This document shows positions 11,421 to 23,663 of a stretch of DNA of 64,000 bases, piece by piece (the stretch's first letter is position 1; every line of letters starts with the position of its first letter). Below the pieces are notes generated by a model, which saw only the letters and a program-made list of their open reading frames with translations, was not told where the DNA came from and searched no databases. This DNA comes from Lonicera japonica. Its lineage: Eukaryota; Streptophyta; Magnoliopsida; Dipsacales; Caprifoliaceae. The position numbers were made by a program, and so were the translations under genes. The DNA is taken from contig CM038467.1 in the NCBI GenBank assembly GCA_021464415.1, positions 30,249,248-30,313,247 of the forward strand. The letters are read 5' to 3'.

Positions 11421-11515
11421 ACACACTCCTTTAGAGTTCATGCGGGAGCCATGGATCATGATCTCTTCCAGTCGCCTTAATTCCTTGCAAGCAAGGAGCT
11501 TGAGTCGAGAGGGTC

Positions 11516-13026
11516 TGTAGACACCCCGATCCGTGACCCCCGCAAGAACTCTAACAACCTTCGAGAACTACTGTTTTTGGGTCAGGGACCCACCCGAGCA
11601 CCCGAAACAACCCCGAAAGGATTTGTTGGCCAACAAACCTATTTTTAAGAGAGATTGTCGCACGACTTATCACATTGTCGCGCGACAATCCTCCCATGTC
11701 GCGCGACAATCCCTCCTGACACCAGACCATCCACTCTCTGACACATCAGTCTGTCAAAAACGTCACTTCAGCCGTTTGTCGCGCGACATAGGACCCTTTG
11801 TCGCGCCACATACTCTTCCGAGCAGTATAAATAGGCCAACACCCCCAAGGGTTTAAGGGAGGAACTTGGGATTGAAGAATTCTAAGCTTTAATCTGATTT
11901 TCTAGTCTTTTATCAAGTATTCTCTATTATCGTCTTATTTCTGAAGAATCATCGAATCTATTCTCGACACTCGACGTGTCCCGTCTCTGGAATCGAATTC
12001 TCGAAAATATCTGAAGAAGGAAAAGATTATTATCACCGGAAATCTCTCCACCGCATTATATTTTCTTTCTTATCATTACTCTTATCGGGAAGGTAAAGAA
12101 AGCCACTTCTAGTATTTAAATTAGATATCTGTGTACTTGTTTTATTTATGTTATTTTGTCCACATTTTATTTGAATAAACTTATTGCCAAGTTACAAATA
12201 GTCTACCGTTTTCAAAACAAAAGATTCTGATAAAACTATTTGCAAAACCAGAAGAGTAAGTATATTACCATCCGGATAAAATCCCTTTTTTTAAAAAACC
12301 CGGACCGGTAAAACTTACTTAGGAATTAAAGACCTGGCATATCCTATCTGCTTCATAGATTGTGATATATCTGGTAGAACTCCCCTCAAGAGTTCTAATT
12401 CCATATTGAATTAGTTCCAATACAAATCCAACACTCTTTTCCAAAATAAATCCAAACCCGAAAAAAGTCATTGTTATCTGAGAAATAACACGGAAAAACT
12501 CCCTCTAAAAGTAAAGACAACTCTTGACACTTGTATTTGCATCTCTCAAAATTAAACTTTGGATCCCGGAACACAAAGGTTTTTATCCCATTTTTCGTTT
12601 TTTTCCCAAAATTAGGGTTTTTACTTAGAAAGTAGTAGACTGTCAGTAAAAGCATCCAAGTTTTTCAACATAGAATAAACATATAAAGGACCACTAGAGA
12701 CCGAAAGGGCGGAATGGGTGCTTAACACCTTCCCAAACCGTAATATAGTTTTCGAACCCTATAGAATCCTGGTTTCGTAGATAAACGTGTAAAAAAAGGC
12801 TTGTCTATAGCCTTTCCTCTTACACAACTATTTTGTCCGTTTTCTAGTAAAACGTACTGGCGACTCTAAAAGAACCCCTTTGCATGTAGAAATAGAACCT
12901 AGGGACATGTGATATGAATCATCCAAAAAATACTCCAGCAAATGGAACGACGGAATTTGTCCCGACGTTTCAGACGCCCAAACGAACGGGGACGAGACCC
13001 GGGGGTCGCATTTGCGGATTCTCACA
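11516..13026 (+). mobile_element. 3' LTR of the gypsy element (1511 bp)
   Basis: It starts TGTAGACACCCCGATC and ends GCGGATTCTCACA, i.e. TG...CA. The sequence just upstream is purine-rich (GAGTCGAGAGGG), a plausible polypurine tract. It is similar over its length to the reverse complement of 59977-61519 and to the LTR fragment at 2341-3415. The U3 part holds palindromes and a TATA box. Confidence 0.8.
11657..11833 (+). promoter_or_regulatory. LTR promoter: five GTCGCGCGAC-type palindromes and TATA box
   Basis: Palindromes at 11677-11686, 11698-11707 and 11778-11787 are perfect. GTCGCACGAC (11657-11666) and GTCGCGCCAC (11800-11809) have one change each. TATAAATA is at 11826-11833, 16 bp after the last. 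Transcription would start shortly after, near 11860, and run rightward. Confidence 0.65.
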
Positions 13027-14534
13027 ACCACCCTTGCGCACCTCGGTCATATCATTGACACGAAGATCCAATGGCCATAGACCCATGGCTCGTCTAGTGG
13101 CCTCATCGTCCAATCAAACAGGTGGTGGCTTTTACTATTTTCCACTCGGTTCATCAAGCTGAATGAACTTCCCCGAACCCGAAAACCTGCCATCTAACCG
13201 CTTCCACACGTAGGAGAGATATCACCTAGCCTCATTCCCACTAAAGCCAAGCCGAAAGAGACCCAGTGTGGGGCACATTCCGTCAAGTTTTTGGGCCCAC
13301 GGGCTATTACTAGAGACATGGGCCATCCCAAAATTGGTAATGGAAGTTTTAAGTTATTTCTATTTTTGGTGAAGGAAACTATGATAACTGTGGTGAAAAC
13401 CCGGATATATATATGATTGAGAAAATGATGCATGTAATGGTTGGAATCTGTCACATATCAACTTGGCAGACTCGAAAAAACTGTTGTGTGGCCCTAAAAA
13501 TGATTTTTTTTACTCTAGAAGCCTACAAGGGTTTGTGTGATGGACATGGCATTTGGCTTCATTCCGGTTTCTCTTTTGTTTCCCAATGAGATATAAAAAT
13601 AACATTGCCATGTTTCAAATGAATTAAGCTGTGTTAATGGTGTGTTCATTTCATTTTGTATCACGCTGACACATTAATTGTGGATATATATATATAATTG
13701 AGGTCTTATAAAGCAAAATTTGAATTTTCTTAACTGGCACCATGATATGTTACAAAACATTCATGTAGGACGCCTTTTGAATGTGAAGTTGAAGAATGAT
13801 TAAAAAGGTTTACCCTTTTTTTTTGGAAAAACCGAGAAGTGAGATCAGTGAGTTGGGCAAATGTTGTAGTTCCTTTTTTAAAATAAAATTCAATTATATG
13901 GATGGTGGATAGGGGAGTTTTTTTCATGAGATATGGGAATCTTTTTAGTTATACAAATTAATAATTTTTCCTATTTTTTTGAACTATACTATTAGAGGGA
14001 CTTAGGGGGTGGAAATAAGTTCATTCGAGTTGTATTTTAATGCTTTTCAGGTGTTTTCGGTTCAACTTCAAGCTAGTATTTTTTTTTGTCACATTGAAAA
14101 TATGTTATTCAAATCCGATTCATTAACTTATAATTTTGTGTTGTGTCTTGTTTTGCCAAGTTTAGGGTTTTTTTTTTTAATTATTATTATTATTATCTCT
14201 AAATGCTAAATGAAGAGTTATTTAGTGTTAAGAGGTAGTTTTGATGTTTATTTTTCACCTTTTCATGCTGAATACGATTGAAATTCATCTTTAAGAGGTG
14301 GTCTTCGTGTTGAATACTTAATGCTAAATGCTTAAAACTTTGAAGAAATTTTATTCCAGTGTTGCCCTTATATTTTTGTTTATAAATATCAATGCGTAAT
14401 GTAACAATAATATTAAACGTATTAAATGATTTATATTTAGTATTTAGAGTCGAGTAAACTCAAACAAAGAATATTTATGCATAGGCTTTCATCTAGATAG
14501 AAAACAAGCAAAACTTTAATTATTCAGTTTTAAG
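13027..14534. other. non-coding spacer right of the gypsy LTR
   Basis: No gene or clear transposon termini seen. The first 180 bp are GC-richer than the rest; from 13500 on it is AT-rich with T homopolymers. No frame has recognisable motifs. Confidence 0.4.
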
Positions 14535-15176
14535 CAGTGGTGGGGCCACGTTCAGAGCAAGGGGGCAATTCCCCCCCCCCCCCACCCCACCCACACCAAT
14601 TTTTTAAAAATTGTTATTCAACCCCAGAGCCGGTCTTGACTATTTGGTGGCTCTGGGCGAAACTTTTAAATGTGCCCCCTTATATATAAATATATTATTT
14701 TTTTAAATTAAAAAAATAAATTAATTTTATTTTTGTCTTGTAAATAAATATATTAATTTTTAAAATTAAAAAAAAATTAATTTTGTTTCAATGATAAGAG
14801 TTCACATATTACTAAAAACACACTACAATTGCAAAGAATCCTGCAAAAATATTATAATTAAATATTTAATTCTCTTATTATTTTAAAAATCAATATGAGT
14901 GAAAGAACAAATATTGGTGCCTCCCTAATTCTATTCTATTATGAGTAGATTGAGATTGAATATGAAAAAAAAAAAAAAGAATCAAAGAAAAGCTAAAGAT
15001 GTTGTTTCCTACACGTCGTTAGAGCTTTTGAAACTTTTTTTCTTGATAATTTGCATTATTTTCTTTTTCTTTTTCAATATATATATGTGTATATATATAT
15101 AAAAAATATTAGTGCCCCTCTTAATTTTTGAGCTCTGGGCAGTCGCCCTGCCAGCCCTGCCCCAGAGCCGGCTCTG
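14535..15176. mobile_element. hAT-like non-autonomous element remnants
   Basis: CAGTGGTGGGGCCACG near 14535 and CAGAGCCGG at about 14631, with the reverse complement CCGGCTCTG ending at 15176, look like imperfect terminal inverted repeats of hAT-type elements. The interior is AT-rich. In the paralogous copy the sequence after 15176 (CAATGCCTTAAT) follows a different left flank (at about 29133), so this edge is either an insertion edge or the duplication breakpoint. No matching 8-bp target duplication is visible. Confidence 0.4.
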
Positions 15177-16110
15177 CAATGCCTTAATGTATGATAATAA
15201 GGTCATTAGTTTGTTAAATTTTTATTACAAGGTCATTAGTTTATTGAACTTTTTATTTAAAGGTCATTACTTACATTCACTTTATAATTTTATATTAAAA
15301 AGTGACACGCAAACTAAGGACAACCAAAGATGAACTAATTTCAGACTCTAAAGTTTGCAATTAATTATTGATTACAGATTTGGGGTGCATAAATTATGGA
15401 CATGAATTCAGGGGTGGAGCCAAGAATGTAGTTGGGGCAAAAATAAAACGTGCAATTTTTATTATTTTTTTATTAAAAATAACGAAAATGAACTTATATT
15501 TTACCGTGTTATGAGATAATATAATATTTCTTATATAAATATTGCATTAAAAATATTCAAATACATGCACCTATGCACTACACAAAAGAACATTCACAAG
15601 ATTATAGTTCTAACCTAAACTTTTAGTTTCTTTTATGCCTTTTTGCTGTTGTTTTCAAGGGAGGAAAGTTTTGTACTTCTTTGTTATATTTTTTTTACTA
15701 ATATAATTTAAACACATTCAAAAAATATCTGGTGTGGACCAGTCATTAACGATGTTTTTTCGTTACTAAAAAATATCCCCAATGTTTTGGAGATGAAAAA
15801 ACATTGCTAAAGACCGGTCTACATCAAAAATGTATTGTAAATATATTAATACTAAAATAATACTTTAGTTTTTTTTCTAATAAGTTAAAAATATTTAAAT
15901 TATATTCCACTCAAATTAATTAAGTGTCCCGCATTAACTTTCATGCCTCTGCGTCTTAAAGAAACACTAATTTTAACATAATAAAAATGGAATTTAACTC
16001 TTAATTTTGACTATCCAAAAAATTATATTCATAATTAAAGATAGATATGATATTTACTAATGGGGAAAGAATGTATTTTCTAAAGATTGTTATGTACTTG
16101 AGAGAAATTG
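15177..16110. other. 3' flank of receptor-like-protein pseudogene A
   Basis: AT-rich non-coding sequence closely matching 29134-30062. Both carry an AGGGGTGGAGC...GTAGTTGGGGC motif (15410 and 29362) that resembles a hAT-type terminus. Its sharing by both copies means it predates the duplication. Confidence 0.5.
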
Positions 16111-19100
16111 TTAATTCCTTCTTCTGGCACGCCTTGGACGACCTTTCTCCATCCCATTCTTGTATTGATATTCCTCCACAAGTCTTGTTAACCATTTTGG
16201 TTTTCCTGTTAAGAACATCAAGTACCCCATAACCAATCCAAATATAGTTCCACAACCGTATCCTAAGCACACTACTTTCCATGTAAATCCACTCTCAAAA
16301 TCTGAATCAACATCTTGTTGAAGATATGTTGGCGAACGTTGATGTGGTTTCTCGTCACCTCCGCAATCTTTTGATAGTGGAAACCCACGCAAGGCAGAGT
16401 TCCGCAAGGTAGAGTTCCCACTGTACGAATCATTTTCAAATGTATTAAACTTCTTGCCTTGTGGTATACATCCCACAAGATGATTTTGCGAGAGATTTAA
16501 GAATGCAAGCGAATTTAGAACCGTTAACTGTTGTGGAATATCTCCTTTGAGTTGGTTAAAGGAAAGGTCTAAGATTCAAGCATAGAAAGCTTCCTTAGTG
16601 ATGGGGGAATATGACCTATAAGCTTGTTATGAGATAAGTTGAGCTCCCTTAATAACCTGAGATTTCCAATGTAATTCGGAATCTCACCTTCGAATTTGTT
16701 ATTGGACATATCAATGGTTGTGAAGGCAGTTAGAATTTTCTCCAATTCACGCTCCGTCCCTTTCATGACCACTTTGACAGTGTAGTCATAATGGATTGAC
16801 GAATCATGGATATTCGTTACGCTCATATATTGTGGCTCAGTATATACCCTTGCGCCTCCATCATGGCCTTGAAATATTTGAAATATTTTGTTGGAAGGCG
16901 GCCTGAAAACTCATTGTTAGAGAGGTCGATTATTTTTAGCTTGCTGAAAGGAGACTTAATATGTGCACTATTGGGTATTGAGCCATGTAATCTATTAGAT
17001 TTAAAGACAAGAACCTTCAACTTTCGAAGAGTTCCTAACCATGCTGGGAATGTATCGTTTAAGTGGTTGTTTCCGAGATTAAGAACTTCAAGATGTTTGC
17101 AATTAGCCAAAGAACGTGGCAATTTTCCTTCCAACTGATTGCCGTTAAAATTAAGGTTCATGAACATGTTCACTTGTGCAAATATTGTTGGAATGGTGCC
17201 GTGAAAGTTATTTGCCTCCAAATTTAGAACATAAAGTTGACTGCTGAAGTTCCCCAAGCATGGTAGAATTTCACCACTTAAGTTATTATGGGACAAATCG
17301 AGAACTTCGAGGAAAGTCAAATCACATATGGTTGAAGGTAGTGGTCCTTGAAGAATATTATGCCGAAGGTCAAGATCCAAAATATGCTTATTAAACTTTA
17401 ACAAGTGTAGAAACTCATCCACCTTGCAAGAGGACAAGCGCAATACCACGAGGTTAGGAATGGTCGCATTGATATTAGTGGTTCTCACATATAATTTATT
17501 GTTAGAAAGATCAAGTGTGGAAAGGACCAAAAGATTAGAGAACATGCTTAGTTCCACAATGCCTACCAAATTGTTTCTTGAAAGCTCGAAAATATATAGG
17601 GCCGTGAGTTTTGTTATTGAATGCGGAATGGGACCTATTAATGAATTAGACGATAGGTATAAGTATTTAAGTTTGGTTAGGTTACCAATTGATGACGGAA
17701 TGGGGCTGTTAGAGAATTAGACGATAGGTATAAGTATTTCAGTTTGGTTAGGTTACCAATTGATGACGGAATGGGGCCTGTTAGAGAATTAGACGAGAGG
17801 ACTAAGTATTCAAGTTGGGTTAGGCTATAAATTGATGACGGAATGGGGCCTGTTAGAGAATTAGACGGAAGGTCTAAGTATTCAAGTTGGGTTAGGTTGC
17901 AAATTGATGACGGAATGGGGCCTGTTATAGAATTAGACGGGAGGTCTAAGTATTCAAGTTGGGTTATGTTGCAAATTGATGACGGAATGGGGCCTGTTAG
18001 AGAATTAAACGAGAGGTCTAAGTTTTCAAGTTGGGTTAGGTTGGCAATTGATGACGGAATGGGGCCTATTAGAGAATTAGATGAGAGGTCTAAGTATTCA
18101 AGTTGGGTTAGGTTAGCAATTGATGACGGAATGGGGCTTGTTAGATAATTAGACGAGAGGTCTAATTTTTTAAGTTGGTTTAGGTTGCAAATTGATGACG
18201 GAATGGGGCATGTTAGAGAATTAGACCAGAGACCTAAGTCTTTAAGTTGGGGTAGGTTGTAAATTGATGACGGAATGAGGCCTGTTAGAGAATTAGATGA
18301 GAGGCCTAAGTATTCAAGTTGGGCTAGGTTGGCAATTGATGATGGAATGGGGCCTGTTAGAGAATTAGATGAGAGGCCTAAGTATTCAAGTTGGGTTAGG
18401 TTAGCAATTAATGACGGAATGGGGCTTGTTAGAGAATTAAACGAGAGGTCTAAGTATTCAAGTTGGGTTAGGTTGCAAATTGATGACGGAATGGGGCCTG
18501 TTAGAGAATTAAACGAGAGGATTAAGTATTGAAGTTGGGTTAGGTTGTAAATTGATGACAGAATGGGGCCTTTTAGAGAATTAGACCAGAGGCCTAAGTG
18601 TTCAAGTTTGGTTAGGTTGTCAATTGATGATGGAATGTGGCCTGTTAAAGAATTAGACGAGAGGAATAAATATTTAAGTTGGGTTAGGTTGCAAATTGAT
18701 GATGGAATGGGGCTTGTTAGAGAATTAGACGAGAGGTCTAAGCTTTTATGTTGTGTTAGGTTGCAAATTGATGATGGAATGGGGTCTGTTAGAGAATTAG
18801 ATGAAAGAGATAAGCCTACAAGTTGAGCTAGGTTACCAATTGATGACGGAACATATCCAAAAAAATTGAAGTGAGAGAGATTGAGACGCCTCAAATTTGC
18901 AAATTGGCCAAATTGCCGCGAAATTCTGGAGAGAGAGAAATCATTAAAAGCAAGGTTGAGACTCTTAAGGCGAGAAAGTTTGAAGAGGGAGCTGTTGGAA
19001 TGAATAGTTCCTTGAAGTTGGCTGCAACTCAAGTCGAGCCCAATCACGTGACCCATGAACCCATCACACGTGACTCCCTCCCATTTGCAGCAATCTATAG

Positions 19101-19380
19101 TCCTATTCCAAGACTTAGTTTTTGGTCGGGAAGATTGACCATAAAGTTCACAATCTTTAGAAAGAAAACTATTTATGCTGAAGTGTTGCTTGAACTGAAG
19201 CAAAGCAAGGCTCTGCTCATAAGGGCATATAGAGTGATTATGTGGAAGATGGGGAGGATAGTAAGAGAAAGCTTGTGTAGGATAATAATAATACCCGAAT
19301 TGAAATTGCAAGATGAATATAAGAAACACATAAAGCCATAAGGACAGTCCCATCGATATTTTTCTTACTTCAATTACCAA
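16111..19380 (-). pseudogene. LRR receptor-like protein (RLP), paralogue A, frameshifted
   Basis: It aligns to the intact gene at 30063-33326 from signal peptide to cytoplasmic tail. The ATG at 19380 opens the N-terminal signal peptide, the cysteine-bearing LRR N-cap and about 16 LRR units of 24 residues; this frame ends at 17677 after loss of one C near 17708 (GGGGCTG for GGGGCCTG). Further single-base losses are at about 16836 (TATATAC for TATTATAC) and 16572. A 15-bp in-frame duplication lies near 16395. It keeps a block of irregular LRRs (about 17372-17656) missing from paralogue B. The tail has the transmembrane helix and basic end. No kinase domain. Probably not functional unless the frameshifts are sequencing errors. 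Confidence 0.85.
17677..18828. repeat. 72-bp coding repeats of RLP pseudogene A (about 16 units)
   Basis: Each 72-bp unit encodes one 24-residue plant-type LRR ending in GPIPSSI-x-NL. Units are very alike at DNA level (GATGACGGAATGGGGCCTGT recurs on the plus strand), which favours unequal exchange and slippage. Open frames on the plus strand here are shadows. Confidence 0.85.
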
Positions 19381-19899
19381 TCAGTAATCAAGAGGGCCAA
19401 AAAAAGAAAGCAAGAAAGAAAGCAAGAACAAAGGAAATGCTTAACAATTTTCAAGAAATAAACAACCCTATATAAATAGATATATCTACAAAGAAAACAA
19501 CTAGCAATCTAACATTAAGATGACCACGGATGGTGGCACGTGGGGACCATGGGGGCTCTGAAATGTCAAAAAAACAATACGGTAATAAGAAAGTTTTGAT
19601 GGATGACAATGGGAGCATTATTATAGGTTTGACTTAGTTGCTTGCTTTTATATGCCTTGAAAAAAATTTATATTATATGTCTTTAAAATTAAAAAATATT
19701 CATTACTTAAACAATAAGCCTAATTATTTTGACAATAATTTTATTTAAAGTAAAAATAAAAATAAAATTTTAGTGCATACAATACATGCAATGCTTATCC
19801 ACCGTTTCATTAATTTCTTAGTTGGGCAAACAAATGACCAAGAAGTTGACCATAAAGACCCGTATCTTCTTATTTTCCAAGTCTTTATTTTGTACATTC

Positions 19900-20540
19900 T
19901 AGGGGTGTCCATCCGATCCGACCCGGTCATTTTAAACCATCCGCATCCGATCTGATCTGATGTCGGTTTCAGGTTTTGGCATCCAATCTAATCCAATACA
20001 CTTTACCAATCCAATCGAATCCAATTAAATGTTGGATTGGATCGGTTTCAATCTGATCCGATTAGAAGTTTAAAATAAGGTATATTATATTCTTGAAATG
20101 TTCAATTCTAATGTAAAATAAGACGTAAACTACTTGTAAATTAAATAGAATCCATTACAAATAAAGTTCAAGTGTTCAACCAAATAGTTTCAAGTTAAAA
20201 TGTCTACTGTCTAACCAAAAATACATAATTAAACCAAGTGACGAATCATACATGATTAAACTAAATATTAAATAATAAACTAAGATTAAATGATTTCAAA
20301 GTGACCCCTTGTATATATTATATTATGCCAGTAATAAGAGAGAGACATATTGCAACTCTAATAATGGATTAGATTGGATTGGTTTGGTTCCTAGAGCACA
20401 TCAAACCGGAACCGATCCAATTTTTTTCAGTTTTCAAATTTTGCATCCGATCCAATCCAATCATCTATAAAATCCATGAAAAATGGATTGGATTGGATTG
20501 GATCAGTTCCTCGATTTGGATTGGATTCTGGACACCCCTA
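19900..20540. mobile_element. 641-bp hAT-type MITE with 8-bp target duplication
   Basis: Termini are TAGGGGTGTCCA and its complement TGGACACCCCTA. They are flanked on both sides by GTACATTC (19892-19899 and 20541-20548). The related segment in copy B reads GTACATTCTATCCCC without an insert (near 35733), which is the empty site. The subterminal regions are full of ATCCAATCC-type repeats. It encodes nothing, so it would move only with a transposase supplied in trans. Confidence 0.9.
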
Positions 20541-20548
20541 GTACATTC

Positions 20549-21292
20549 TATCCCCATTAAATCCTCAATTGGGCAAACAATGACTAAAAAGTTGACTATT
20601 GATTACAAATGAGTGGCCTGGATTATGCACGCTTAATCCTCATCAGAACTACATCGTTTTAATAGCTAGATAGCGTAACACTGTTCATTCTTCTACTTTT
20701 GCTGTCTCTTTCCTCTGTTAATAAAACATGATTAGTTGATCGAATATGTTGAAAGAGTTTTCATTCCGAGATTCAACCATGGTAAATAATAATTTCTTAA
20801 ATTATTTCCAATCTACAAAAAGCCACCCACATATTTGTTTTTCAAAGACCGGGAAAACAGAGCATTTACTTTCATATTCATATATCCATATAGTTTTGAA
20901 AAATAATTCCACCCCCCTTGTTAAAGATAATAGAAAGCCTTACCACACCGATTCCGATCACTGTAATGCTAATCTTTTTCCCTTTCTTTTTTCTGAATTT
21001 GGTTACATAAATACCTTATAATGTAAATCGACGAATTAACAGGAGAGAGTCGGTATATGCCAAATTTTTACATCTTGGTGAGTTGAATTGTTGAGGGTGT
21101 CGAGAAACAGGGGATAGAGACAACTAGGCGGACAAGCAAATTATAATCTACAGTTTATATTTTGTCGTTGTACTAGTAATGTTATTTTAGTCAAATTCTA
21201 ATTGGTTTCATATATTAAGTTTTCGTGCAATTCCATATATTAACTTACTATCTATTAATAAATTTAATAATAGTTATGCCTAGCTATATATT
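20549..21292. other. non-coding flank shared by both duplication copies
   Basis: Similar to 35741-36235 plus 41594-41670. It contains an AATTGGGCAAACAATGACTA motif that also occurs in the 1.03-kb array at 57905-63419. No gene seen. Confidence 0.5.
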
Positions 21293-23117
21293 TAGGATAT
21301 TCTTAAATGCACCCATATAATCCGTCTTCTCACTCCACCAAAAGTCAAAGTTACGTTAATCTTAACTTAAAAAATAGTGTAAAACCCTTTCTTCTCACCC
21401 CACTTTCTATACTTTGAAAAAATTGCCATTAATTTATCTTTTCACCCACTTAAAATTTTAAAAAATATTTATTTTTTTTTCCAATAAACAATCATCTACT
21501 ATTTTCATTTAATTACATATATCTCATAAATGTAAATTTATAATAAATATTCTTATACTTTTATATTAACGGCTAGATTTTTATTTTTATTTGCTTCGAC
21601 ACGATAACATTTTCAATGATATTTTTCTTAATTTATTTAATCTTTTTATTTGTGCATGCATGTAGAGCTCAATAAAACGCGTGTTAAGTTATCCAATGTC
21701 AAAGTTAAATTTTTTTTGTCTTAACATGTGCCTAATATATCATAAATAATATATATATATTGCATGTTGTGCTTTTATTGTTTCAATATTTAAATTCTTA
21801 AAATTACTCGTGAAAAAGTATTGAAAAATGAAATAGTTTGGTGAGAAAATCTCTATCCTTTTAATATTTTGCAAGGAAATCGTTTTTTTGAGTCTCCAAA
21901 AAATTAAATATCTTAGAAATCGAAAGTAACAAAATATTTTAATAAATGATTTATTTTTATAAAAACTATTTTATTTTTCCAATTCATTTTTTCCATTTTC
22001 ACGAAAGATAACATTTTTTAAAAAGAAAGAAGAAAATGTTTTTAAGTCGTTAAAAAATCATCTAAGAACACCCAGGGTGAGAAGACGGATTTTGTGGATG
22101 CCTTTAAGAACACTTGGAAAAATTCATCACTATTCACTTTTTTTCCCGCTAGTTTTTTTTTTCTCTATCATCTTTCTTCTAGTATTTTTAATAAAAATAA
22201 AATTGATCTTCTAATATTTTTGATGCAGTGAATTAAGACATATTTTTATAGTATATGACTTAATTATTACTTTTGTTAATTAATTAGTTAACTTCAACGG
22301 CTTCTCCGAGCCTTTGCAATATAACATAACTTATTACTCCATATAGCTCACATGTACGTTTTAGAGAGAGAGAGAGAGTTTACGTAAGTATGTATAAAAA
22401 AAAGTTAATAAATAAAAAATAGCTTAAGGGTTTTTCTGGGCTTTTCTTTAATTATAATTAATGTTTAAATTTTCATATATATATTATAAAAGAATTAATT
22501 TAATTTTTGTTTTATTTACAATTGTGTTGAAAATAACTAATAATTTTTTCAAAATGCTTAAAAAATAAAGGATGATCTAAATTTAATTGGAAACGGAGTA
22601 AATATTTCAAATTTCTTTTATATATCAAACATACTACTATATATATATGGATCAACTTTTGATCTTTTAATAATTTTGATATAGTGAATTAAAAATTATA
22701 TTTACTTATGTGATAAAAATAAAATTTGTAGACAAATTTAAAATATGAATAATAACTATTTAAGAGCAATGAATAATAAAAGATTATATGAAATATCATA
22801 TAATTGTTAAAACTGTATTTATCATAATTAATATTTTGTATTTTCAGAGGTACTATTTAGACTAAATTTTTAATGAAATTTATGAATAACAATGTAATTT
22901 TTGTTTATTATGTCTTATATTATTGAAAATTTTAATATTATTTAATATTTTTACTTTTAGTGACAAAACTTAATCGTCTTTACATCGTTTTAATAAACTC
23001 ACCCCACCACTGGGGTGAAGTGCAAGATTTTCTAAAGATTTGATGGGGGTGAGAAGAAAGTATTCTCACATTAGGGTGAAAAGACTGATTATGTGGGTGC
23101 ATTTAAGAACACCCTAA
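21293..23117. mobile_element. TIR element, probably MULE-like and non-autonomous, with internal insertion
   Basis: The left end, AGGATATTCTTAAATGCACC followed by ATAATCCGTCTTCTCAC, is mirrored at the right end (GTGGGTGCATTTAAGAACAC at about 23090-23112). A further inner copy of the same terminus lies at about 22075-22125, so a related element is nested or the element is rearranged. It is about 1.0 kb longer than its reversed relative at 34263-35112. Copy B has the uninterrupted site (GCTATATATATGTTACATTT near 41665). I found no clear target duplication. No coding sequence. Confidence 0.6.
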
Positions 23118-23267
23118 ATTTTAGGCGCGCATATTTTCCTCCAATTACACTCGCTTGGCATATATCTATTTATATATATATATAAGAAAAGTTACAGATA
23201 TATATATATATACACATACGAACCTTTATCACCATTTTCACTCGAAGAAGAGAGAAAATCGACGAAG

Positions 23268-23663
23268 ATGGATGTAATTTTGTGCAATTGCGAGCTGCCA
23301 ACAGTTGTGAGAACTTCGTGGACTGATTCTAATCCGGGAAGAAGATTCAGGGGCTGTCAACTATTTGGGGTAAGAATGAAAGAAACGCATTTCAGTCATG
23401 TTCATGTTTATAATTTTTTTCATTTTTGTTTTAAAGTTGACAATGTTTTCATTCAGGCTGAAGTGGGATGTGGTTTTTTCTGGTGGGTTAATCCTCCAAT
23501 GTGTGCTAGGGCCCTCCAAATTATTCCTGGATTGTTAAGGATGATAACTGAATATGAGCAGCAAATCATGAATAACAAGAAAAGAGAGAAATGTCTGTGG
23601 ATTTCTTTGGATGTGGCAGTGCTAATTATTTTTGTTTTACTTTGTAATAGTGTGTCTAATTAG
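23268..23663 (+). CDS. small GRF-type zinc-finger protein with C-terminal membrane segment (two exons)
   Basis: Exon 1 is 23268-23369 and exon 2 is 23457-23663. The GTAAGA donor at 23370 and ATTCAG acceptor ending at 23456 splice in phase to give 102 residues. The GRF finger reads C-N-C near residue 7, RTSWTDSNPGRRFRGC, then CGFFWW and a final C in PPMC. A short helical stretch follows (residues about 56-75) and then one hydrophobic segment, LWISLDVAVLIIFVLLC, likely a membrane anchor. Small GRF-plus-transmembrane proteins are frequent and multicopy in plants; their role is not known to me. It sits tail-to-tail with the MULE relic in the block specific to copy A, so it may have come with a transposon. 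Confidence 0.7.
   Translation: MDVILCNCELPTVVRTSWTDSNPGRRFRGCQLFGVRMKETHFSHVHVYNFFHFCFKVDNVFIQAEVGCGFFWWVNPPMCARALQIIPGLLRMITEYEQQIMNNKKREKCLWISLDVAVLIIFVLLCNSVSN

Larger units (their letters stand above)
1..13026 (+). mobile_element. Ty3/gypsy retrotransposon, Tat-lineage-like, decayed and 5'-truncated by the window
   Basis: The parts appear in gypsy order on the plus strand: gag (30-1679), gag-protease linker (to 2340), the C-terminal end of integrase (3436-3678), a long 3' region with two antisense genes, and a 3' LTR (11516-13026). Reverse transcriptase, RNase H and most of integrase are missing. They were lost around the junctions of a reversed LTR fragment at 2341-3415. Extra ORFs between pol and the 3' LTR, often antisense, have been described for Tat-lineage elements, which is why I place it there; the lineage call is inference because no RT is left. 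The bases either side of the 11516-13026 LTR (gggtc and accac) do not match, as expected if it is a 3' LTR whose partner lies left of the window. Confidence 0.75.

Noticed and set aside
10675..11520. ORFs of repeated GGRTTIAP-like peptide
   Set aside because: Periodic artefacts of the dyad repeats before the 3' LTR; no start context or domain.
11516..13026. Solo LTR reading of 11516-13026
   Set aside because: Flanking 5-mers do not match and a purine tract and co-oriented integrase tail lie upstream, so it is better taken as a 3' LTR.
17843..18826. Similar repetitive plus-strand ORFs over pseudogene A
   Set aside because: Same cause: antisense reading of the LRR array.
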